This document shows, in pieces, positions 6,898-13,597 of a stretch of 15,888 bases of DNA. Source of the stretch: Chitinophaga pinensis (GTDB lineage: Bacteria > Bacteroidota > Bacteroidia > SXHM01); the NCBI GenBank assembly GCA_945889235.1, contig CAMDBK010000037.1, forward strand, positions 1 to 15,888, given 5' to 3'. The stretch's first letter is position 1, and each line of letters starts with the position of its first letter. A program made the position numbers and the translations under genes. Under the pieces are notes generated by a model. That model did no database searches. It was not told the origin of the DNA and saw only the letters and a program-made list of their open reading frames with translations.

Positions 6898-8817
6898 TTA
6901 CTTGTAACTGCGTTGAGCAATTTTTATGTTTTCAAATTTAAGTTCTTCCTTATGTAGGGTAGGTTCGGCATTCTCACCTTTGTATTCCCATGCAGCAACA
7001 TAAGCGTAGTTGGCATCATCGCGCATCGCTTCTCCTTCAGGTGTTTGGTATTCTTCACGGAAATGTCCGCCACAACTTTCATTGCGGTTCAGCGCATCTT
7101 TGCACATCAGTTCGCCTAACTCAATAAAGTCAGCAACACGACCTGCTTTTTCCAGTTCCTGATTAAATTCATTCAGGCTTCCGGGAACTTTTACATCTTT
7201 CCAGAATTCTTTTTTCAACTCCTGAATTTCTGCGATGGCTTCTTTCAAACCTTTTGCATTACGCGCCATTCCACATTTATCCCACATTATTTTTCCTAAT
7301 TTTTTGTGGAAATGGTCAACCGGTTTTGTTCCTTTATTATTGATGAAATGATTCAAACGCTCTTTCACTTGTTTTTCTGCTTCATCAAACTCAGGTGATG
7401 CAGTAGAAATTTTCCCTGTGCGGATATCATCAGCTAAATAATCACCAACGGTGTAAGGAATTACAAAATAACCATCAGCCAAACCTTGCATCAATGCAGA
7501 TGCTCCCAAACGATTTGCACCGTGGTCAGAGAAATTGGCTTCGCCCAATGCAAACAAACCGGGAACAGTGGTCATTAAATTATAATCAACCCAGATGCCG
7601 CCCATTGTATAGTGCACAGCCGGATAAATGCGCATCGCAGTTTCGTAAGGATCTTCATCCGTAATTTTTGCATACATCTGGAAAAGGTTGCCATACTTGG
7701 CCGCCACAGCATCTTTGCCTAAACGTTTTATTGCGTCTGAAAAATCTAAATAAACTGCAAGCTTTGATTTCCCAACTCCGTAACCCGCATCGCAACGTTC
7801 TTTTGCAGCACGTGAAGCAACATCACGCGGAACTAAATTTCCGAAAGCCGGATAGCGTCTTTCCAAATAATAATCGCGCTCTTCTTCAGGAATATCAACT
7901 GGTTTGCGGTTATCATCTTTTTTCTTCGGCACCCAAATCCGTCCGTCATTACGCAATGATTCCGACATGAGTGTTAATTTACTTTGATGGTCGCCCGTAA
8001 CCGGAATACAGGTTGGATGAATTTGTGTGTAGCAAGGATTTCCGAAGAAAGCTCCTTTTTTATGAATCTTCCAGGCTGCAGTTACGTTGCTCCCCATAGC
8101 ATTGGTAGAAAGGAAGAATACATTTCCGTAACCGCCTGTTGCAATAATAACAGCATGTGCAGAGTGTCGCTCAATTTCTCCGGTAATTAAATTGCGTGCA
8201 ATAATTCCGCGCGCTTTTCCGTTCACAACCACCACATCCAGCATCTCGTGGCGGTTATACATTTTAATTGTTCCTTTTCCTATCTGGCGACTCATGGCTG
8301 AATATGCGCCCAGCAATAATTGTTGTCCGGTTTGTCCGCGGGCATAAAAAGTTCGTTGTACCTGTACACCACCAAAGGAACGGTTGTCAAGTAAACCTCC
8401 GTAATCGCGTGCAAACGGAACGCCCTGTGCCACGCACTGGTCAATGATGTTTGCAGAAACTTCAGCAAGGCGATAAACATTTGCCTCCCGTGCGCGGTAG
8501 TCGCCACCTTTTATAGTGTCGTAAAATAAACGGTAAGTACTGTCGCCATCATTCTGGTAATTTTTCGCTGCATTGATTCCGCCTTGTGCTGCAATACTGT
8601 GCGCTCTGCGCGGACTATCCTGAAAACAAAAAGCTTTTACGCTGTATCCCATCTCGGCAAGTGAAGCAGCGGCAGCACCACCGGCAAGCCCGGTGCCGAT
8701 AACAATAACATCAATATGCCTTTTGTTGGCAGGATTTACAAGTCGGATATGATCTTTGTGATTCGACCATTTTTTTTCCAGAGGACCTTCAGGAATTCTT
8801 GAATTGAGAGTTGACAT
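6898..8817 (-). CDS. sdhA: Succinate dehydrogenase/fumarate reductase flavoprotein subunit
   Basis: A 639-aa catalytic subunit that oxidises succinate to fumarate, or the reverse, with covalently bound FAD. The FAD dinucleotide-binding motif is GTGLAGGAAA (41-50). RRAHSIAAQGG holds the likely flavin-linked His73. QIHPTC, SESLRNDGR and VHYTMGGI are active-site segments, and FALGEANFSDHGANRLGASALMQGLADG is the second FAD-binding region. Length fits the Bacteroidetes/epsilonproteobacterial type-B enzyme. It starts 18 nt after sdhC. Its last codons (RSYK, stop) may overlap the upstream TTG start of the MNT gene. The protein looks intact, so the MNT/HEPN pair has not damaged it. Confidence 0.97.
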   Translation of the reverse strand: MSTLNSRIPEGPLEKKWSNHKDHIRLVNPANKRHIDVIVIGTGLAGGAAAASLAEMGYSVKAFCFQDSPRRAHSIAAQGGINAAKNYQNDGDSTYRLFYDTIKGGDYRAREANVYRLAEVSANIIDQCVAQGVPFARDYGGLLDNRSFGGVQVQRTFYARGQTGQQLLLGAYSAMSRQIGKGTIKMYNRHEMLDVVVVNGKARGIIARNLITGEIERHSAHAVIIATGGYGNVFFLSTNAMGSNVTAAWKIHKKGAFFGNPCYTQIHPTCIPVTGDHQSKLTLMSESLRNDGRIWVPKKKDDNRKPVDIPEEERDYYLERRYPAFGNLVPRDVASRAAKERCDAGYGVGKSKLAVYLDFSDAIKRLGKDAVAAKYGNLFQMYAKITDEDPYETAMRIYPAVHYTMGGIWVDYNLMTTVPGLFALGEANFSDHGANRLGASALMQGLADGYFVIPYTVGDYLADDIRTGKISTASPEFDEAEKQVKERLNHFINNKGTKPVDHFHKKLGKIMWDKCGMARNAKGLKEAIAEIQELKKEFWKDVKVPGSLNEFNQELEKAGRVADFIELGELMCKDALNRNESCGGHFREEYQTPEGEAMRDDANYAYVAAWEYKGENAEPTLHKEELKFENIKIAQRSYK

Positions 8818-8835
8818 ATCTTGATTGTAAAAAAA

Positions 8836-9504
8836 TTAATGAACCAAATGTAAATACATACTGATGGGCATGGAAGCGAAAATGGCAGGAACAATTATTG
8901 AAAAGGCAATGCCTGCTATTTCAATTGCTTTATTGTATTTCGAATGATTTAAACCCAAACTCTGAAAAGCACTTTTGAAACCATGTAACAAATGCCAGAA
9001 AAGTGAGAAGCAACCCGCGCAATAAAGTAATACAACAGGTAAACTTTCAAATGTTTCCTGCATCATTTGAAAAAGATTTTTTTCTTCGCCTGTTGTGTAA
9101 TAGGCAAGTCGGTTTGGTCCCCAGAAATGATTGAGATGTATAATAAGGAAAAGAAGAATAAGCGTTCCCAGCAGCGCCATGCTGCGTGAATACCATGTCG
9201 AATTTTTGCCCGGATTATTGTAAGCATAGTTCACAGGACGAGCGTCACGGTTCTGTTTCCAGAGCAGAAGCCCATCAACAATGTGCAGAATTAACCCTAA
9301 AAATAAACCTGCTTCCAGAAAGTGAACAATAACATTGGTGCCCATAAAATGTGCATAAAACAAAAACGTTTCTCCGCCATCATTGAACCAGATGCAGCCA
9401 TTGATGGAGGCATGCACCACCAAAAAAGTGATGAGAAAAAAACCGGTTAAACCCATAATGATTTTTTTACCGATTGAAGATTTTATTAAGCCCGAGGATG
9501 TCAT
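8836..9504 (-). CDS. sdhC: Succinate dehydrogenase cytochrome b558 subunit
   Basis: A 222-aa integral membrane anchor with about five transmembrane helices (near 15-35, 57-82, 106-127, 157-176 and 195-217). This is the single-subunit, diheme type-B arrangement used with menaquinone. Histidines in or near the helices that could bind heme include H31, H74, H123 and H171/H174; this assignment is by analogy only. There is no separate sdhD, as expected for this type. It is the first gene of the sdh operon, with a -7 element 35 nt upstream. Confidence 0.92.
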   Translation of the reverse strand: MTSSGLIKSSIGKKIIMGLTGFFLITFLVVHASINGCIWFNDGGETFLFYAHFMGTNVIVHFLEAGLFLGLILHIVDGLLLWKQNRDARPVNYAYNNPGKNSTWYSRSMALLGTLILLFLIIHLNHFWGPNRLAYYTTGEEKNLFQMMQETFESLPVVLLYCAGCFSLFWHLLHGFKSAFQSLGLNHSKYNKAIEIAGIAFSIIVPAIFASMPISMYLHLVH

Positions 9505-9539
9505 AAGTGAATGTTAAGAAAGGATAAATATTCCGGGTG

Positions 9540-9547
9540 CAAATGTA
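9540..9547 (-). promoter_or_regulatory. -7 promoter element of the sdh operon (TACATTTG)
   Basis: Read on the minus strand, TACATTTG matches TAnnTTTG and ends 35 nt before the sdhC ATG. No convincing -33 TTG is seen. It would drive sdhC, sdhA, the MNT/HEPN pair and sdhB together, as no comparable element is apparent within the operon. Confidence 0.5.
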
Positions 9548-9589
9548 TATGCTGAAGCCTTATGTTTTAAAGAAATTATCAGGATTATT

Positions 9590-9919
9590 TCACCACTTTT
9601 TGAACATAAAAAAGACAGCAGCTATTATCAGTCCGAAGGAAATAAAATAATTCCATTTCATGGGCTCTTTAAGGTATAGCACTGAAAATATTGCAAATAC
9701 AACCAGCGTAATTACTTCCTGAATAGTTTTCAGTTGTGCCCCGCTGAACTGCTGATATCCAATACGATTGGCGGGAACCATAAAACAGTATTCAGCAAAA
9801 GCAATAAGCCAGCTGAAAAGAATGACTTTCCACAAGGCAATCTCAGTGAACTTAAGATGACCGTACCACGCGAAAGTCATAAAAATGTTGGAAATACAGA
9901 GCAAAAGGATGGTTTTCAT
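9590..9919 (-). CDS. DUF486 / DMT-like small membrane protein
   Basis: A 109-aa hydrophobic protein with about four membrane segments. The sequence (SNIFMTFAWYGHLKF, AFAEYCFMVPANRIGYQQFS, QLKTIQEVITLVVFAIFSVLYLKEP) is characteristic of the DUF486 family, related to small drug/metabolite transporters. The transported substrate, if any, is unknown. It starts at the ATG at 9919 and lies 85 nt upstream of sdhC on the same strand, with the sdh promoter between them. It is therefore probably a separate transcription unit, with possible read-through. Confidence 0.85.
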   Translation of the reverse strand: MKTILLLCISNIFMTFAWYGHLKFTEIALWKVILFSWLIAFAEYCFMVPANRIGYQQFSGAQLKTIQEVITLVVFAIFSVLYLKEPMKWNYFISFGLIIAAVFFMFKKW

Positions 9920-9968
9920 TTTATGAGGATTTTTGTGATATAAAGTCGCAATAATCAGTAATTTTGTT

Positions 9969-10002
9969 CAGTTTATGAAATGTCTGTAATGCAGATAAAC
10001 TG
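9969..10002. repeat. Inverted repeat in divergent promoter region
   Basis: cagtttat (9969-9976) and ataaactg (9995-10002) are exact complements. A smaller tctg/caga stem (9983-9986, 9992-9995) lies in the loop and competes for one base. It lies in the 141-bp gap between the divergent DUF486 and desaturase genes, about 50-90 nt from each start. It could be an operator or an RNA structure, but the arms are short enough to be chance. I saw no strong -7 match in this gap. Confidence 0.35.
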
Positions 10003-10060
10003 TTACGGCAATGAGAACTACACACATTCAATCTGGCAATAAAAACTAAATTACAAACAG

Positions 10061-10909
10061 ATGAAAACCTCCGCTTCGTTTAATTACATTATTGAAAAAG
10101 GGATAGCCATTTTTACCATCAGCACAATACGTTATGCTGTGGTTGCCGGTTTAGCGTATCTTGTATTATATGTTGTTTTTAAAAATAAATGGCTGCACAA
10201 ACGCATACAGCAAAAATTTCCGGATAAAGAAAATATCTTCTTTGAAATAAAATATTCCATGCTTAACATGGTTATTTTTGGTATAACAGGAATGTTTACC
10301 GTGTGGGCTTCTCGCCATGGCTGGACACAGATTTACACAAAAATTTCAGACTACGGAACAGCGTATTTTATTTTCAGTATTGTGGCAATGATTTTTGCGC
10401 ATGATACTTATTTCTACTGGACACATCGTTTCATGCATCTGAAAAAAGTTTTTCCGCTGGTGCATAAAGTTCATCATCATTCATTGAATCCAACGCCCTG
10501 GGCTGCCTTCTCTTTTCACCCTATTGAAGGTTTTATTGAAGCAGGAATTTTACCGTTAATTGTTTTTCTGTTTCCGGTTCATCCTATTGCCATTTTAATT
10601 TTTCTGGTTTTTATGACCGTGCTGAATGTGATGGGTCATTTAGGCTTTGAACTATTTCCGAAAGGTTTTACTAAACACGCGCTGCTGGGGATTAACAACA
10701 CATCTACGCATCACAACATGCACCACAGTTTAACCAATTACAATTACAGTTTGTACTTTAATTTCTGGGATAAATGGATGGGAACCAATCACGCAAAATA
10801 CCACGAAACGTTTGAGAAAATTGCTTCTACAAAAAGCACAGCACACAGCAAACAAACAAAGCCTGAAGAGGTAAATTCTTCTGGTGTTTTTGCAGAAAAG
10901 GTTTATTGA
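10061..10909 (+). CDS. Sterol desaturase / fatty acid hydroxylase superfamily protein
   Basis: A 282-aa membrane protein with the histidine clusters of the diiron hydroxylase superfamily (PF04116): HRFMH (122-126), HKVHHH (135-140), and HHNMHH (217-222). Hydrophobic segments lie near residues 22-40, 65-82, 103-118 and 160-195. Such enzymes use a non-heme diiron centre to hydroxylate or desaturate lipid chains at the membrane; which lipid cannot be told from sequence. The C-terminal tail after about residue 250 (KIASTKSTAHSKQTKPEE) is polar and probably disordered. It converges with the next gene and overlaps it by 7 nt. Confidence 0.88.
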   Translation: MKTSASFNYIIEKGIAIFTISTIRYAVVAGLAYLVLYVVFKNKWLHKRIQQKFPDKENIFFEIKYSMLNMVIFGITGMFTVWASRHGWTQIYTKISDYGTAYFIFSIVAMIFAHDTYFYWTHRFMHLKKVFPLVHKVHHHSLNPTPWAAFSFHPIEGFIEAGILPLIVFLFPVHPIAILIFLVFMTVLNVMGHLGFELFPKGFTKHALLGINNTSTHHNMHHSLTNYNYSLYFNFWDKWMGTNHAKYHETFEKIASTKSTAHSKQTKPEEVNSSGVFAEKVY

Positions 10910-11373
10910 AATTCAATATTAAACTCTCCGTTTTTCAAAGTCTTTTTGACGAATGAATTGGAAAGAACAATTGTGTCGAATCTACCTGTAATCCTTTTGT
11001 CGTTAATTTCAGTAACTGTTATAGTTCCGCTACTTCCATAAAGACTTTTATAAATGTCCCAGGTTCCGGGACCGTCAGTATAACTCACATAGCTTGCAGT
11101 GCTATCCATTACCTGATAAACACCAGGATCGGTTAACCCATTGATGTTTATAATCAGTGTAGATACACTATCTCTTCCTATCATATTGACCGGAGCACCT
11201 GCATGAATCGCAATAGTTTCCTTTGATGCACTCCAGACAAGTGGTGTAATAGTATCATTGCCGGTATAGATATTACATTTATAGATGCCTAATCCAGGTT
11301 CGCCTTTTTTGCAGGAAGTGATTAATAAAATTACTGTTGAAAGAAATATAAATGAGAAGTAAATTTTTTTCAC
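10903..11373 (-). CDS. Small secreted lipoprotein, DUF6252-like
   Basis: A 156-aa protein starting at GTG 11373 (MKKIYFSFIFLSTVILLITSC), with a lipoprotein signal ending in LITSC, so Cys21 is the likely lipid anchor. The mature part is a beta-rich domain. The GTITVTEINDKRITGRFD stretch and NGEFNIEF near the end resemble the DUF6252 proteins common in Bacteroidetes. The function is unknown. Its last codons overlap the convergent desaturase gene by 7 nt. A near-consensus -7 element (TATTTTCG, minus strand 11410-11403) lies 29 nt upstream. Confidence 0.72.
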   Translation of the reverse strand: MKKIYFSFIFLSTVILLITSCKKGEPGLGIYKCNIYTGNDTITPLVWSASKETIAIHAGAPVNMIGRDSVSTLIININGLTDPGVYQVMDSTASYVSYTDGPGTWDIYKSLYGSSGTITVTEINDKRITGRFDTIVLSNSFVKKTLKNGEFNIEFQ

Positions 11374-11640
11374 GTATTGGTTAATTTAGTGTTTATGCAG
11401 CCCGAAAATACGGATTTTATTTTATTCTATTTTAATCTTTCTGTTATTCAAGGAATTTTCCCATCTATTTCAATGGATAAATGAACATTCTAATTGTTCA
11501 GTTTATAGCTGATGGTTGCAGGCGAAATGATTTCATGCTAGCCTTTATTTCTCAAGTCTGTTAAATTTTATTGCAATATTTGTTCTGTTCATTCAGATTG
11601 CGAATGACAACCATCAATTAATTTAATGCCATTTATCAGT
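11374..11640. other. Intergenic region between divergent lipoprotein and T9SS-cargo genes
   Basis: AT-rich and without a convincing gene. It holds weak -7 candidates for each side (cgaaaata at 11403-11410 on the minus strand; AATATTTG at 11575-11582 on the plus strand). A 9-bp inverted repeat, tgatggttg (11510-11518) / caaccatca (11608-11616), spans 89 nt. There is also a small aggc...gcct stem (11520-11544) enclosing the near-palindrome gaaatgatttc. None of these is strong enough to name a regulator. Confidence 0.4.
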
Positions 11641-12441
11641 ATGAGAAAAATTCTATTTCTGCTTTTCTGCTTTATAGTCTTTAATGCAAAGGCTCAAATT
11701 ATTTTTACAGATGTAAATCCCGATTCACTGGTTACAACCCAATATGAACTTGACCTGAATAATGACGGAACACCTGAGTTTTTGATTGAAAAAATTTTTG
11801 ACGGAGGAATAAATGTTGTTCAGGCTTTCGGAATTTCAAATCAGGATTCTATGGCGGGTTATTACGGAGGTTTCCCTGATGTGGTAGGTTATCCGTTTGC
11901 TTTATCTTCCGATGTAATAATCGGAAGTAATACTATCCTCATAGAAGGCGGTGTAATGGGTGGCGATCATCCGTTGATAATGGAAGATGCGAAATGGCCA
12001 ACAGAAATTAATCGTTACCTCGGCCTACGGTTTACTATAAACGGAGAAACATATTATGGCTGGGTAAAAATAAAAATTACAGCTGCATATGCTTCTTATA
12101 CTGTATTGGAATATGCCTATAATGGTATCGCAGGCGAGGCGATAAATTCTGGAGTGACTTCCGTTCACGAAAATGCTTCAGATTTTTCTGAAATGAATAT
12201 TTTTCCAAATCCTGTAAGTGAAATAACAACGATTAGTTTTTCACTTTTGAAAGAATCTACACTTGATTTATCCGTTTATGATTTAAGCGGAAAATTAATT
12301 TTCTCTGAAACAAAAGAAAAAACATTGCCCGGCAAACAGACATTACAACTCAATGTTTCGCAATGGAATTCAGGAATTTATTTCTGCCGTATTAATACAG
12401 GCAATAATTCTTCAACTTATAAATTAAGCGTTGTGCGTTAA
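11641..12441 (+). CDS. Secreted protein with T9SS type A C-terminal sorting domain
   Basis: A 266-aa protein from ATG 11641, with a signal peptide (MRKILFLLFCFIVFNAKA, then QIIF). The upstream ATG at 11626 would add MPFIS before it and is less likely. DLNNDGTPEFLIE (near residue 36) looks like a DxNxDG calcium loop. YLGLRFTINGETYYGWVKI is a segment frequent in Bacteroidetes T9SS cargo. The C-terminal ~75 residues (MNIFPNPVSEITTISFSL...VYDLSGKLIF...GIYFCRI...KLSVVR) are a type A sorting domain, which directs export through the type IX system and surface attachment or release. The specific function is unknown. The stop codon lies inside a palindrome shared with the converging neighbour. Confidence 0.85.
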   Translation: MRKILFLLFCFIVFNAKAQIIFTDVNPDSLVTTQYELDLNNDGTPEFLIEKIFDGGINVVQAFGISNQDSMAGYYGGFPDVVGYPFALSSDVIIGSNTILIEGGVMGGDHPLIMEDAKWPTEINRYLGLRFTINGETYYGWVKIKITAAYASYTVLEYAYNGIAGEAINSGVTSVHENASDFSEMNIFPNPVSEITTISFSLLKESTLDLSVYDLSGKLIFSETKEKTLPGKQTLQLNVSQWNSGIYFCRINTGNNSSTYKLSVVR

Positions 12442-12458
12442 CGCACAACGCTTAATTT
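12421..12458. repeat. 38-bp perfect palindrome spanning both converging stop codons
   Basis: The arms (12421-12439, 12440-12458) are 19 bp each with no mismatch, centred on TTAA. Each half encodes K-L-S-V-V-R plus stop with the same codons (aaa tta agc gtt gtg cgt taa), so the two T9SS genes end in the same six residues. The two genes overlap by 4 bases (12438-12441). RNA from either strand could fold into a stem with a TTAA loop followed by a short U run, so it may also act as a bidirectional terminator. Confidence 0.9.
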
Positions 12459-13520
12459 TCCTGATGCTTTATTCAGATTGTTTCGATCAATAAGTTGCCA
12501 ACTGTATAATCCCTGAGGCAAATCCTGCACTGAAAAATTATACGTTGAACTTGCTGTTGCATAAACTTTTTCCTGCATCAGCATTTTTCCTGCAACATCA
12601 TATATCGTGAAAAAATATTCTCCGTTTTCAAATTCAGTTCCAAGGCGCAGTGAAATATTATCAGCTGCAGGAACAGGAAAAAGTTCTGCTTTCAGATTTG
12701 CATTTTCTTCAACCGAAACTGTAATTGGTGGAATCAATGACCATTTAAAAATTTTGGGATGGTCAGTACTGTCATTGCTAAGCTCTGCTACCGCAAGCTT
12801 GGTTTCTTTTGCCAGCCAGGTATAACCAAAAGTAGTATCATTTTTGGTGCTTAAAATTGCCCATGATGAAAAGGAAAATAATTTATACCAGGTGGTATCT
12901 TTTACAAAAGTTTCTCTTTTTACACGCAGGGTGTTATATGTTCCCACAGGAGTAGTTAATGAGCCCCAGCCATCAGTTGTATCATAAGCTGTTCCCACTT
13001 GCTTAAACCGAACTTGGTAAACCGATGGCTGACCAACCTGTGAACCTGTGAACGTAACATCAATTCCATATCCATCTGTAAAATTGCTTCCGTAGTTGCG
13101 CGGAAAATTATGGATAAGCATATCGGGATTAACCGGAATGCTGAGGTTGTTTCCGGACATGAGCAAATCGCCATAAGCTCCTTTGCCAATCATAGTTGAA
13201 CCGGTCAGATTAAGATAAAGCCAACTCTGGTTATCATTGGTTAATGCCTGATTTGAATTTGAATTATATGCACTTGTTCCGCTTGCTGAAGGTGCAATCA
13301 CCGATGTGTTTTCATTGTTTACATACTGGCTTACGCTGGTCATTACCCAGTTTTGGTTTGCTCCGGCAGGACCAGGGCCAGTGATTGGTGTTAGTGTATC
13401 AGCTCTGCGATTAATAACATCACCAACTTGTGCCATGTCGGTTGAAAGAATAGTGATAGGTGTTTGTGCAAATGCTGGTAACACAAAAAGCGTAAGAGAA
13501 TAGAGTAATAGTTTTTTCAT
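12438..13520 (-). CDS. Secreted protein with T9SS type A C-terminal sorting domain
   Basis: A 360-aa protein from the ATG at 13520, with a signal peptide (MKKLLLYSLTLFVLPAFA, then QTPITI). A longer in-frame start at 13589 exists, but its extra 23 residues would put the promoter-like element inside the coding region. The middle is an uncharacterised beta-rich region, Ser/Thr/Asn-rich, with many aromatic residues. The C-terminal ~80 residues (AELFPVPAADNISLRL...YDVAGKMLMQ...GLYSWQL...KLSVVR) are a type A T9SS sorting domain. The function is unknown. It runs tail to tail with the other T9SS cargo gene and shares the palindromic end with it. Confidence 0.85.
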   Translation of the reverse strand: MKKLLLYSLTLFVLPAFAQTPITILSTDMAQVGDVINRRADTLTPITGPGPAGANQNWVMTSVSQYVNNENTSVIAPSASGTSAYNSNSNQALTNDNQSWLYLNLTGSTMIGKGAYGDLLMSGNNLSIPVNPDMLIHNFPRNYGSNFTDGYGIDVTFTGSQVGQPSVYQVRFKQVGTAYDTTDGWGSLTTPVGTYNTLRVKRETFVKDTTWYKLFSFSSWAILSTKNDTTFGYTWLAKETKLAVAELSNDSTDHPKIFKWSLIPPITVSVEENANLKAELFPVPAADNISLRLGTEFENGEYFFTIYDVAGKMLMQEKVYATASSTYNFSVQDLPQGLYSWQLIDRNNLNKASGKLSVVR

Positions 13521-13538
13521 TGTATGTTTAATTTTTGC

Positions 13539-13546
13539 GAAAGGTA
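13539..13546 (-). promoter_or_regulatory. Near-consensus -7 element for the minus-strand T9SS cargo gene
   Basis: The minus strand reads TACCTTTC, one base off TAnnTTTG, 18 nt before the ATG at 13520. It lies in the 77-bp divergent gap shared with the penicillin-binding protein gene. A TTTG occurs upstream but only 12 nt away, shorter than normal. Confidence 0.35.
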
Positions 13547-13597
13547 GAAAAAAGTAAACAAACAGCAGCATTAGTTTACAAAAATGCATGAAAACAG

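Noticed and set aside
7668..8507. Open frames on both strands inside sdhA
   Set aside because: sdhA is intact and fully recognisable across this span; these frames encode nothing familiar.
13521..13589. N-terminal extension of the minus-strand T9SS cargo protein to 13589
   Set aside because: It would place the -7-like element inside the gene and put 23 residues before a clear MKK-type signal peptide.
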